Source of the DNA: Hybos culiciformis
Taxonomy: Eukaryota; Arthropoda; Insecta; Diptera; Hybotidae
Reading direction: 5' to 3'
DNA: 64,000 nt
Assembly: GCA_964007475.1 (NCBI GenBank)
Contig: OZ023273.1
Coordinates: 85,261,712-85,325,711 of the forward strand
In this document: positions 1-10,396 of the stretch, piece by piece
Layout: each line of letters begins with the position of its first letter
How positions within the stretch are numbered: position 1 is the stretch's first letter
Notes under the pieces: generated by a model
Told to the model about the DNA's origin: nothing
Database searches by the model: none
The model's input: only the letters and a program-made list of their open reading frames with translations
Position numbers and translations under genes: made by a program

Positions 1-164
1 CACCGGCTCCACATAATATGGCTCCACAATTTGGTCCAGGATCCCCCTAAACTATCTACTCATGTATGGTACTGAAAATAATTGGAAGTAGTATATATGA
101 AGTTAAGGACTTAGTAGGAAAAAACACGATAGGCAGATATCATGCAAAGGATTTAAAAAGTTAA
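1..164 (+). pseudogene. 3' end of a Ty3/gypsy-type pol (integrase C-terminus)
   Basis: Codons 60-164 read as a short tail with SSIYEVKDLVG and GRYHAKDLK, the pattern that closes the integrase C-terminal (GPY/F-like) region of many Ty3/gypsy polyproteins, followed by a TAA at 162-164. The frame is closed upstream at 48-50, and the preceding peptide (GPGSP) lies in another frame, so the copy is shifted or decayed. The rest of pol lies outside the window. Family assignment rests on the short motif only. It gives an identity and a plus orientation to the element whose 3' part fills the next few kb. Confidence 0.4.
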
Positions 165-782
165 GAAGAGAAAATCTGATGGACTAAATTAACTTAAATT
201 ACTAAGTAAAAGATTTTTGTTTCGTCCTGAAAAAAAAAAAAAAAAAGAATAATAACACATTTTTTTTATTTTGAATTTTTTTTAGAAAACCAGAAAGAAA
301 AAAAAAAAACCTTCACAAATAAAACAATATTGCCAAGTCTTGAATATATATATGTGAAAGTAAAAGAAAGCAATTCTGCAATATCGAATTATTAAAAAAA
401 AAAAAAAAAAAAACTTTTTGTTTTAGTAAGTTAAAAACTACTTAAGGAAATTGTTAAAACCAAAATATTGTAAATTAAAAAAATATTTGAAAAAATTTAC
501 AAAAAATAAAAAAAAAAAATAATATCAAAAAAAAAAAAATATATATATATATAAAAAAGAAAAAAAAAAGAAAAAAAAAACAAAAAAATAAAAAAAAAGA
601 GAGATACACGGTAAAAATAATTTTTTTAATACTAAGTTTTTTTTAGAAAGTAAGAAATAAATATTAAATAAGAAAATATATAAAAATAAAATAAGATAAA
701 ATACAAAAAAAAAAATTTATATTTATATATAAACAAAACAAAAAAATAATATTAATAATAATATAAAAGTAAAATTCACATT
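165..782. other. A-rich spacer between pol end and the third reading frame
   Basis: This stretch is dominated by A runs of 8-20 bases and AT dinucleotide runs (for example 540-552). I see no reading frame, RNA gene or convincing splice site. It may be the region between pol and an envelope-like frame of the same retroelement. Confidence 0.5.
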
Positions 783-3069
783 ATGTGTAACGACCTTTTA
801 AGCTGCATCGGGATATCTATGTCCTGGTTGACGCAGCCAATAACAGTTTTTTTATACTTAACAGGAACTATCCTGGCAATATTTCTCACTCTATTCTTAC
901 TAATGATAATCTGTCAAGTACGTAGTTACTGCCTACTTAAACAAGTAGTAGTAATAATGACCTTAATACAAAAAATTCACCCTAGTGTAGTGGTAATACA
1001 AGACTTATACAGACCAGTTTATGACAGAACTGAACTTAATATTTACCCGTTATACGAAAAAAAAATAGAAATATATACTACAAAACTCCTAAATTATAGT
1101 ACAGTATACCCAATTTTTGGAAAATCATTGAAAAATATTGAACTAATTCATGATTGTGAAGACGGCATTCTAGTCCCTCCAATCTTAACCCCAAATGTTT
1201 CTGGTATAGCGATAAACAATAATAAAATAAGCCCTCTAAGCTTAGTAGCACCAGTTTCTGAAACAAACTTCTTGTTTAAAGGAATTGAGAGAACACTCAC
1301 CCCTAACGAAAAAATTAATATAAAAATGTTAGGCTCAATATACCCTGAATTAAGAGGGTGGGCTCTTCAACCTAGACATATAGAAAACTTGCAACTAGAA
1401 TGGTTTTGTGAAGAACCTAGAATAGAGATACAAACCGGAAAAATTAAAATAATAGAAAATTTTGAAGACTTGCCTCTAATAGGCCTTATAAATTCAATAG
1501 AATTTAAAGAAAAATTCAAAGATTGCGAAACTACTCTATGCGAAGTCGGGTTATCGGGCTTCTAGAATTGTATAAAAAACTTAAAAAACTTCCTCAAAGA
1601 GAAAAAAGGGAAACAGGGGAAACAGAAGGATGTACATCCTTTTCATTATTAGGTAAATGGGGATTTAATTACAATAGCTGTAATATAGACCTAAATTTAT
1701 TTAAAAATGAATTAGAAAATTCAAAACAAGAAATTCAGTATATTAGCTCGTTAGTAGAAGACCAGATTAAACAAGAAAACGAGATTTTTCAGAAAACAGA
1801 AAAAATTTTAAGTGAACTCAATTTCCAACAAGAAAAATTAGAAAAAATGAAAAAATTTTAACAACACAACACAATATACAAACAATAAACTTAATAACAA
1901 ACATAAAAACTTGGAAATTAGAACAAAAAAACCATGTTAGAAACACAATATCTCACACCCAAGCATTAATTCATTAAGACAATCCCTATACCTTCATCAA
2001 TGGGTAGGGAAATGTATCGCCACACAGGAATGCGATGAAATTTATAAATTTCTCAATAAAAAAATAGTGTACTGGACAGACTTAATAGCCCATAATTTTA
2101 ACCCACACCCAACTCTAATATATTATGAGTTAACTCCCTTTTTTATCTTTACAACTCCCACTGAGGTACACTGGAGGAAACTTCCCACCCTAATCTTACA
2201 ATAAATTCAGGATGCCAGTCACTAGAACATTCACTCTTTTTGTGTAATCAGTGCTACAAACAAGATTTTAAATTCTTAACAGTTAACTTCAATAACACAA
2301 ACAAACATTTTAAGACACAGAGTAATAAAATAGCATATGTAAATAAAATATGAACAATACAGAAATGTATTTCAACCCAGGGAAATACCAATGTAACATT
2401 AGAAACCTCAAACCAATGCTTAATTCTAACCACAGAAGGAATAAAAAAAATTCCAATTCACCTCTGCAGAAAAGAAAAAGTAATTAAGATAGAGCAAATT
2501 TTGACCCAATATCATGTCCAGGATATACCTAATGTATAGACCTAATGTATAGACTGGACATGCTACTATATAATAGCAGTAAAGTTAATTTCAGTTTACT
2601 TCAAGATAATTTTACATACCAAAACCTAGTCCAAACCCTCACTAAAAAAACCTCCGAATTCGCAGATTTATCATTACATTTTAAACCCCACCTAATAGCC
2701 GTTCACAATACCAATATAGGATTTAATATAGCAAACTTGCTATTAATAATTACTTATCTATTTTATAAATTAATTATCCTGAACTGGGATACAATTAAAA
2801 ATAAATTATCATCTCCTTCTAATAACAAGGAAAAAAACCAACAAACTTCTGACTCTACTCACGAAAACCACAATATTGTACTAGAATTCATAGGAAAAAA
2901 AGACGAAACTAATACAATAAAAAAATATAAAATACCAACAAAAAATGGCAGTAACTACCACTTAGAAAATGAAATCTTAATTATACAAAATGAAATAGAT
3001 AAGTCCTTAAGTAGATATACACAAGTAAAAAAATTAACAATACAAAAAAATTTACAAAAAAATTACTAA
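783..3069 (+). pseudogene. Broken envelope-like third reading frame of a retroelement
   Basis: Three readable blocks follow one another: 783-1565 (260 codons), 1523-1861 in an overlapping frame, and 2545-3069 (174 codons). The stretch 1862-2540 reads as protein only by changing frame and through several stops. The first block begins with a short cysteine-bearing N-terminus and a long hydrophobic segment (about residues 20-46), then an extracellular-looking domain. The second block is helical with heptad-like Leu/Ile spacing. The third has a hydrophobic segment near residues 62-80, then a Lys/Glu-rich tail with membrane-anchor-plus-cytoplasmic-tail layout. Position directly after a gypsy-like pol end, the two membrane segments and the helical middle suggest an envelope-type glycoprotein of an endogenous errantivirus-like element. 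The family is not recognised from motifs, so this is inference. As it stands it cannot encode one continuous product. Confidence 0.4.
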
Positions 3070-3250
3070 CAAAAAAAAAAAAATTTTTTTTATTAATCTC
3101 TTCTACGTCTATACTATTTCTCTGCAAATCTTATATTTTTTTTTCTCTTCAAAACTATCCTTTCACTAAAAAAAATATTTTTTTCTTTGGAAAAAAAAAA
3201 AAAAAAAAAGGGGTAAAGGGATTCTTTATTAAATATTCCAATATTTTCAG

Positions 3251-3736
3251 ATGGAAAATAAACCAGTAACAATTCAAGATTGCCAAGAAATGTTGGAAGC
3301 ATACCAGTACCATGATCCAGATTACAGCGAACCTGATCTCAAGTGGTACACAGAGGACCAAGGCCCTAAGCCTATAAATATAGAAAAATTCTATAAAAGA
3401 AAAAGAGAAAGGGAGCCGCAAATTCCTATCATGGAAGAGCCCCTAGAACTTCAGGAATTAATTCCTAGAAAAATTACGAGAGTACCGGAAGAAGTTGGGT
3501 TCAACCCTCCTCCGACTCTTCAAGCACTTTTTGAAGGAATAGAAATTATTAAAACTTCAAAAAAATCAGAAAAAAAATTCAAAGTGCAAGGACCCATATC
3601 AACAATTCACGTGAAAATCAAAAAAAATAAAGCAACCCTCACGTGTAGAAAAACGGGGGCAGTAAAAATGATTAACTTGGAAACAAATGTCGTAAGAATA
3701 TTCCCTGGTACCACTGAGAAAATAGAAATCAAGTAA
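3251..3736 (+). CDS. 161-aa hypothetical lysine-rich protein, probably an accessory ORF of the same element
   Basis: An uninterrupted frame of 161 codons whose ATG immediately follows a splice-acceptor-like TATTTTCAG (3242-3250), so the start may be reached by splicing. The N-terminal half is acidic and proline-rich (EEPLELQEL, FNPPPTLQALFEG); the C-terminal half alternates Lys/Thr/Val/Ile and looks beta-rich (KKNKATLTCRKTGAVKMI). There is no signal peptide, membrane segment or zinc motif. I do not recognise the family. It follows the envelope-like remnant by 180 bases and ends shortly before a tRNA-like scrap. A host gene fragment is an alternative. Confidence 0.45.
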   Translation: MENKPVTIQDCQEMLEAYQYHDPDYSEPDLKWYTEDQGPKPINIEKFYKRKREREPQIPIMEEPLELQELIPRKITRVPEEVGFNPPPTLQALFEGIEIIKTSKKSEKKFKVQGPISTIHVKIKKNKATLTCRKTGAVKMINLETNVVRIFPGTTEKIEIK

Positions 3737-3754
3737 AATAAAAAAAAAAAAAAA

Positions 3755-3797
3755 CTGGTAAGAGCATGAGACTTCTCAAGGCGGCTTCGAGCCCCAA
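3755..3797 (+). repeat. tRNA-Lys-like relic
   Basis: The stretch contains GGTAAGAGCATGAGACTTCT and, after a short deletion, CTTCGAGCCCCAAC. These resemble the D-arm/anticodon-arm and T-arm of eukaryotic tRNA-Lys (GGTAGAGCATGAGACTC... and GGTTCGAGCCCCAC). The acceptor stem and several bases between the arms are missing, so it cannot be a working tRNA. It could be a tRNA pseudogene, a SINE head, or a trace of tRNA-primed reverse transcription at the end of the retroelement. Confidence 0.4.
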
Positions 3798-4226
3798 CTA
3801 TCTTCTCTATCAACTATCCTAAATTACTAACTTAATTTCACTGGTTTTTTTAGATTCAATTCACCACCTTCTATGCGTGTAATTGTACCTAATTTGTTAC
3901 CGTGAAGTTTAAAATTGTAATGTAATTGCAATTTGTAACAGTGTAAACAAAAAAAAAAAACATATTAACGTAAAACATAATTAAAATCAATAATTCTAAA
4001 AAGAAAATTTTGATAAGTTAACAATAAATAAAATTTCACAAAAAAAAAAAAAAAAAAAAAAGCAATTTTTTTTACCTTTTTTTTTGTCATATGAAATTGT
4101 TGTTGGAAACGCAATAAAATTAATCATATAAAAGAGGTGCATTTTCAAAACAATTTCATATCAATTTTTATCATAAATAAAAAAGGTAAATAAACATATA
4201 TGCCCTTGTTTTTTTTCTCTTTAGGT

Positions 4227-4633
4227 GCTGGAGTTCTCATCCTAGCCAAGTGGGTTCTATCCCTTGCCTAGGATGACAACTCCAGCTATGGTTGATATTA
4301 GGATGGAGTGTTCCAACTCCAGTCCTAATATCCAACCCAAAACCCCCGATCTTGGTGGAGGATTCTTGAGTCTATCCAAGAATCCGAAGCCAAGACAATA
4401 CCGTTCACCACATGGATACTCCTACGGGAGTACCCATACTACGTTGTGGTATTATGACTGGTTCCCCTGCCACTATCAATGAATTCAGGATCACTGAGCA
4501 ATCATGATCTTGTGTCCATTGATGATGACAGGGGAACACAGTCATAAGTGGACGGACTCATTGGTCGTTCCTTATCCCAACCAAAACGCGCGGTACCCGG
4601 TTGGGATAGGCTTCGAAGTACAACAGACCAATG
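4227..4633. repeat. Array of six contiguous imperfect hairpins in a GC-richer island
   Basis: Six successive inverted repeats follow each other with linkers of 3-13 bases. Stems: 4227-4250 with 4263-4286 (24 bp, two mismatches); 4290-4308 with 4317-4337 (two 1-nt bulges); 4351-4368 with 4377-4394 (central internal loop); 4407-4412 with 4445-4450 enclosing 4413-4435; 4454-4481 with 4517-4545 (about 25 pairs); 4559-4566 with 4626-4633 enclosing 4570-4582 with 4599-4610. Base composition jumps here against AT-rich flanks, and a polypyrimidine tract ending in CTTTAG lies just upstream. No long reading frame is convincing; the apparent frames simply cross the stems. It could be a structured leader or LTR segment of the neighbouring retroelement, a structured RNA, or a hairpin-RNA locus. 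Confidence 0.75.
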
Positions 4634-4739
4634 AAGCTCCAGCCGATCGGTCAGAAGATGTCACTAGACATTTTCTGCACTTCAATTTCCCTAATTTTCA
4701 ATTTCCAGTACTAACCAAACTTAGCCTACGTAAAATACA

Positions 4740-5561
4740 AGCCAATAGGTAGGAAAAAGTAAAAAAATAAAATTTTTATTTCCCTCTTTAAAGACAACCC
4801 CCCTCAAAAAGGAAAAATAGAAATCAATCTTCAACGTAAAATAAAATAAAAATACAAAAAAAAAAAATAAAAGACAATACCAAATTTCTGTCATTTCAAA
4901 AAAAAAAAAAATTTTTTTTTACCTAAAAGCATAAAAATAACTGACCATCCACAACAAAACAGCCATTGACCTAAGAAAAAAATTTTAAGCATTCAAATGA
5001 ATACGAAATCATTAGCACAAATATATATTTCATTGCAAATCTTCTAGTAGGAATGTTATTTCAAAAAAAAAAAATAAAAATTTTACTCTTTAAAAAAAAT
5101 ATCTGGACAATTATTTGCTAAAAATTTTAAAATTTGTTCAATAATTTTTCTTTACTTCACTTTGAAGTCAAAACCTCAGTAAAATAAGCCAAAATAAAGA
5201 AATTTAATAAATCATACCAAAATTTACGTTTGTACAAGATTGGTTAAAAGACTCCGCATATACGTATACATATATATGTGGCGGAAAACAAATTCAAAAA
5301 TTTCTTTTCAAAAAAAAAAACAAATTCTCTTTTCAAAAATCTAAAAATTTAACAACATAAAATTGTAAATATTCTTATTACCATGACAATTTTTCTATAT
5401 CACTTTTCTTTTTTTTCATCATATTTCATTTATGCATATGAAAAAAAAAAAAAACATATTTCATTTATGCATATGGAAAAAAAAAAAAAAAGGTTAATGA
5501 ATTTTATGCAACGACCACTCCCACCCAAGAGATACCAACAAAAAAAAAAAACAAATACTAT
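4740..5561. other. AT-rich intergenic stretch, no gene seen
   Basis: Runs of A, short microsatellites, and a direct repeat of about 30 bases (a TTTCATTTATGCATATG core followed by an A run) at about 5424-5480. No coding, RNA or transposon end could be supported. Confidence 0.6.
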
Positions 5562-5569
5562 CTTATGAC

Positions 5570-6888
5570 TAGAGAGCGGAATTTCGTGCAGTCAAAATCT
5601 GAAAACGTGCAATTTAAACCTCAAAACTTGCAAAAACGTGCAATAAAAAATTTGAAAACCTAAAATCCTGTAGGTAAATCGAAAACAAAAATATTTAGGA
5701 AATACAATTTAATAAAACGATTTTTTTTTTTGCAAAGTATAGCGGCTGTTTTGTTTTTATCATATACGGCGCTGCATCACTAATAAAAAGTAAAATTTTA
5801 TCTTGAAACATAGAGTTCTTAAAATAAGCTCCAAAAAAAAATTTTTTTTTTGTTCAAATAACTTTATAGCAATAAAAGAAAAAAAAAAATAAATAAAAAA
5901 AAAAATTTAAAAACAACGTTTTTATAACGGAATAAAATAACTAAAAAGTAAAAAATATAATCAGATAATAATTGATAACATCATACCGATTTCCCTGAAA
6001 ATTAATTCTCACGAAAAACGTGGGGCGCGTGTGATAAACGATATTGATAAAAATGTTAAATTTTAGGCTCCCCACGCTTTTCGTGAGAATTAATTTTCAG
6101 GGAAATCGGTATGAGGTTATCAATTATTATCTGATTATATTTTTTACTTTTTAGTTATTTTATTCCGTTATAAAAACGTTGTTTTAAAATTTTTTTTTTT
6201 ATTTATTTATTTATTTTTTCTTTTTTAATCTTATTTGAATCGAATTAAGCCATAAATAAAAACATAAAATTTTTATATCTATTTTACATATGCTAAAGCT
6301 ATGAAATCCTAAATTTCTAAATTTACTTTTTAGCCTCCTCCCCGGAGTCCTGGGACCACAGATGGGGGCCCTGCGATATCCAGTCTTTAATCCAGGTATT
6401 TCGATCCAACGCTATAACATTTTATCGGAATATACGAAAATTCAAAAACCGGCTTCTAAGATAGCCCCCCCATCGGGGCCTTGGATCAAAATTTCTAATA
6501 TTCTATAACCATCTCGGATCCCAATTTTCAAGCCTTTATCTCATCTAGAAGTGCCTGAAAAATTGATTACAAAATTTGTACCGAACAACAAAGTGAATAA
6601 AAACGTTTTAATAAAAATTATTATTCAAACATACATACTTTACATATTTTTTTTTAAATTTTATTAATTTTATAAATAATTGTTTCCAAAAACTTTAAAA
6701 CGTGCACTGTTTTGCAAAAAAATCTAAAACGTGCAGTTTCGTGCAATGTACCCCAAAACGTGCAATTTCGTGCAACAGAAAATGGGTCTCAAAAAATATC
6801 ATTTTACAAGATTCGGATAGATCTTTTGGTTCTAACCCATTCTAAATGCCCAAAAAAAAGGTGCAATTGCACGGAATTCCGGTCTCTA
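5570..6888. mobile_element. Non-autonomous hAT-type DNA transposon, 1.3 kb
   Basis: Both ends carry matching terminal inverted repeats (left TAGAGAGCGGAATTTCGTGC; right, reverse-complemented, TAGAGACCGGAATTCCGTGC) and are flanked by an exact 8-bp duplication CTTATGAC at 5562-5569 and 6889-6896. Eight-base duplications are the hAT signature. Subterminal regions repeat AAAACGTGCA or TTCGTGCA at least three times at the left end and five at the right, likely transposase-binding repeats. There is no transposase frame. The interior (6330-6560) is GC-richer unique sequence, and a foldback element is nested at 5910-6185. Confidence 0.85.
5910..6185. mobile_element. Foldback MITE nested in the 1.3-kb hAT element
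   Basis: Arms 5910-6025 and 6070-6185 (116 bases each) are reverse complements with about two mismatches, around a 44-base loop. Similarity continues weakly outward through A/T-rich sequence to about 5850 and 6243. There is no coding capacity. The near-identity of the arms means a recent or conserved foldback; the RNA would form a very long duplex. Confidence 0.85.
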
Positions 6889-6896
6889 CTTATGAC

Positions 6897-7655
6897 ACAA
6901 CCTCAAAGAAAATAAAAAATTTTAATTAACAAAAGAAAAAAAAAAAATTTTTTATACAAATGTATAAATGCATGCAAAAAAAAAAAAAAGAAAGAAAAAA
7001 AAAAAAAAAAAAACAAAACAAAAAAAAAAAAGCAAAACAAAAAAAAAAAAAACAACATTTTTTTTTCCCTTTTGTAAAATTTGTAAAAATATCTGATATA
7101 GAAACAACTTTTCAATTATACTAATTTAATATAGAATTGTCGCGTATAATTTTTTTTTGTAATAAAATCGTTCAAGAAAAAAAAAACTTATTTAAATCCA
7201 CATATGAATTGCAAGAAATCTCATATATTTTAGCACAAAAGATCTTCCTTTTTAGCTGTTAGAATCTCATCGATTCAATTAACAAATATTATTCTTAATA
7301 TGTTAGAGAGTATATAACTGGCTCTAGGGTAGGTGAGGCGGATTTTTTAAATTTTGAGTTTTTTTGGACCAAACGAGCCTTTAAAAAAAAAAAAAAAAAC
7401 TTGAACACATTTGCTTGGATTCTGAAGTAAAGGAAAAAGATAATAAAAAATCTCAAACGCAGAAATAAAGCTAAAATACCACTCTCCATGGCTGGTGACG
7501 TGAAATTTTGAATTTCTTTAATTTCCTAAACAATTTGTAATTAATTTCAATTATTTCTCAGAATTTTTTATTTTTTTTTTATAAATTACAGTTTCTACAC
7601 AAAAATCAAATTCAAATATAGTTTTGTGATTTTCTGGTAAAGGTATTTTTCGTAC
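6897..7655. other. Homopolymer-rich spacer, no gene seen
   Basis: Long A runs (6966-7055) interrupted by single C or G bases, then ordinary AT-rich sequence. The only long open frames here are poly-Phe or poly-Lys readings of homopolymers. No repeat ends or RNA boxes found. Confidence 0.6.
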
Positions 7656-8242
7656 AATTTTTGTCGCATTTTTCACGGCCGTTTATTTTCTGTAAAATAA
7701 AACAAAAAAAAAAAACTGCAAAAATAGAAAACAAAAATAGAAAACAGAATTTCAAGTGGAGGGCACTTAATGAAACCACTCAAAATTGATAGCTAATATT
7801 ACTTAGAGCAAACGCAACGTGAAAATATAGGACTACTCCAATAAACCATATAATAAATTTTTCTAATTTAAAAGTGAATGAATATTTTGAACCTTTTTTA
7901 ATATGCTTTACAAAGTAGCCTTCTTAAATCTTTTCACCTTTTAAAAATTTTTTTTCAAAAAGTTAAGTTAAATATTTATTCAACTCTTGCAAATAGAATT
8001 TTAATTCGTATTCACATCATCACTCACCTGTCAAAAAAATAATAATAACTACGCCGTGATTTCACAAAATTCTCACCACGGCTCGCCGAAACAAAAAAAA
8101 AAGATCAAAAAAAAAAAAAGGTGCCGTTACGTTAGATAACCTAAAAAATAATCCCTAACTAATAAAACAAATTTTTTTTTAAAACAATTTATTACTAAAA
8201 TAAAAACAAAAAAAAATTAATTAAATCTTAAAAATAAAACTT

Positions 8243-8273
<31 letters not shown>

Positions 8274-8307
8274 CAAAAGGAAACTAATGTTAATTATTCC
8301 AGCTAAA

Positions 8308-8834
8308 TTATGAATAATCTGAAAAAGAAATTTTTATTAATAAAAAAAATAAATAAAAAAATAAATAAATAAACAAAGAACTTACCCCACTCCTCATCGT
8401 CACTTAATCCGAAGTCCCGGCCATTGCATGAGCAATACCCCAACTCCCCACATGACAAGCAATAGTCACACCGGTGTACTAGATGCCCAAACCGCCGGCA
8501 TCGACAACACTCTGGACCAGCATGAATAACTGCTTCATGTGCCATATTACACACAAAACAGTAGGTACACTGGTCCAGAGCGTGTTCCCAGGACCCACAC
8601 CTACAACATACCCCTTCACCATCCTAAAAATATAAAACAGATTAAAAGAAATTTATAAAAAAAAAAAAAAAAAAATCAAATTTTACTTACATAATAATAC
8701 GCACACTCCCTTGAGTGTGGTACTCGATAGCAGCCGTAGCAACGACTCATCTTTGCTAAGTCGTCTACTACAGCTGCACGGCAGCTCCTCCATCTGTGGC
8801 CTTCTCTACCACACCTCCAACAATATTGAGCCAT
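8308..8834 (-). CDS. Spliced cysteine-rich zinc-knuckle protein, 130 aa (intact copy)
   Basis: Three coding exons on the minus strand join in phase: 8691-8834 (48 codons), 8386-8623 and 8308-8318, with donors GTAAGT and GTAAG and acceptors TTTTTAG and TTTTTCAG. The product starts MAQYCWRCGREGH and ends DDEEWDYS. It holds CCHC knuckles of C-X2-C-X4-H-X4-C form at about residues 5-18, 54-67 and 84-97 (CWRCGREGHRWRSC, CCRCGSWEHALDQC, CCRCRRFGHLVHRC), with further Cys/His clusters between (CYGCYRVPHSREC, CFVCNMAH, CDYCLSCGELGYCSC). CCHC knuckles usually bind single-stranded nucleic acid, so a gag-nucleocapsid-like or CNBP-like role is possible. A further acceptor lies one base before the ATG, implying a non-coding 5' exon. 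I do not recognise the family; it may be a host gene or cargo of an undescribed element. Confidence 0.7.
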
Positions 8835-9042
8835 TCTAAAAGAAAAAAAAATTTTTTATTATTTTATTTTATAGAACTGGTCACCCTGATCATGAACCAT
8901 GAGTTAGACCGGATGTTCCACAATAAAATTTTTTTTGTTTCAAAACAAAAAACTTTTGAAACAAACTTCTTTTAAAAAAAAAAAAAAAAATATATATATA
9001 AATAAAAATAAAAAAATAAAAATAAAAAAATAAAAAACTTAC

Positions 9043-9160
9043 CTTTATTATAATTTTTTTTATCACTTCTATCAAAATTTTTACCTTTTATCAAAACACA
9101 CCTTTTACTATTCAAAAAAAAAGTACCCGTAATCAAAAAAAAACAAAAACAACAAACTGA
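9043..9160 (-). promoter_or_regulatory. Probable 5' untranslated exon and transcription start of the zinc-knuckle gene
   Basis: On the minus strand a TCAGT motif, the usual arthropod initiator, lies at 9156-9160. From there about 115 non-coding bases run to a GTAAGT donor at 9037-9042. The matching acceptor is TTTTAG at 8836-8837, one base before the start codon. The same arrangement is kept in the right-hand copy. This is inference from site order only. Confidence 0.35.
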
Positions 9161-9704
9161 CCACGAAATTAAACTTCAATTATTCTGACAGAAGAAAAAA
9201 TCCAAAATGGGATCCGCTCTACTTCCACACACATTCTTTTACAACTTTGCATACTTCTAGGAGTAAATGATCATGTATAGATTTTCTTGGCGGAATTTTT
9301 TTTAAATTACATTCTATGATAATATATTTAAAATAAAATCAAAAAGATATTTATAAACAAACATAAAACTATGGCTTGTATTTACGTAGATGTAGGCTAG
9401 GTTTAATATATAAGTAGAATTTTTATTTTATATTTTAATAATTTAATTAATATAACTTTTCTATTTTCATTTCATATCAATTTTTATCATAAATAAAAAA
9501 GCATATCAACTTTTATCATAAACAAAAAATCTACAAATTTTATTAGATGATACTACCAATAAACTAAGACCAACTCCACCCAAATTACATAATTTGAGGT
9601 GAAGCCACCAATGACAAATATTGTCAACCACAAATAAGACCTCATAACGTAGGCATCTTTAACAAAAAAATATTTTTTTATTAGTACCAATTGTTTATAT
9701 ATAT

Positions 9705-10396
9705 CAGGGGTGTCAACTGATTTTTCTATAAGATCTACTTCACGCAGTAAAAATTCTCTGCGATCTACTTTTTCTAAAAGCAGGAGTAAGAAGAGAAGGC
9801 AATATTTAAAGACCCAAATTCTAAGAGTTCGTTTGTTAAATTAGTTCGGTATTTCAACTTTATTATTTTCATTAGTGAAAATGCTGATTCGCACAAATAT
9901 GTCGAACCAAACAGGGGTATAAATTTTCGGCAAATTTTTTAAGATTCGGGAATTTATCTTCCGCTAAATATTTCCAGAATTTATCTTCGGAAGATCTTGC
10001 TTTAATATAAATATCATTTTGTAAAGTAATAATTTCTGCTCCATATCAAAAATAGTTGAAAGGTTTTCTGTAATTGTTTCTGCTAAAATATTGCGCATAA
10101 ACTCATAAATAAAACTACATTATCAAGTTTTTTAAAATCTTCGAAACGATCACCAAATTCTTCAATAACGTTCTTAATTTCTTTGATATATTTATTTTCA
10201 TCATAATTAGTTGAAGCAGAACTTTTTAATTGTGCCAACATGTTTGGAAAATTAGATAAATTTTTTTGATTCTTGAAATTGAAAATCGCAATTTGAAAGG
10301 AAATAAATATCTGAAATATGAATATTTATTGGCGATCGACCTAAAATCATTACGCGATCGACCGGTAGATCGCGATCGACGTTATTGACACCCCTG
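9705..10396 (-). mobile_element. hAT relic, 692 bp
   Basis: Ends are CAGGGGTGTCAA and TTGACACCCCTG, typical hAT termini, flanked by the 8-bp duplication ATATATAT. The right-hand copy of the surrounding duplication has the uninterrupted AT run at about 17012-17025, an empty site. On the minus strand the interior carries short decayed peptide blocks resembling the end of a hAT transposase of the ZBED/GTF2IRD2 type, including a NIAFSSYS-like stretch. It has no intact frame. Confidence 0.8.

Noticed and set aside
4264..4752. Two plus-strand open frames (72 and 82 codons) over the hairpin island
   Set aside because: They run through the stems, have no family motif, and their codons are dictated by the inverted repeats.
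6903..7115. Open frame of 70 codons on the minus strand
   Set aside because: It is mostly poly-Phe from A homopolymers, with no motif or splice context.
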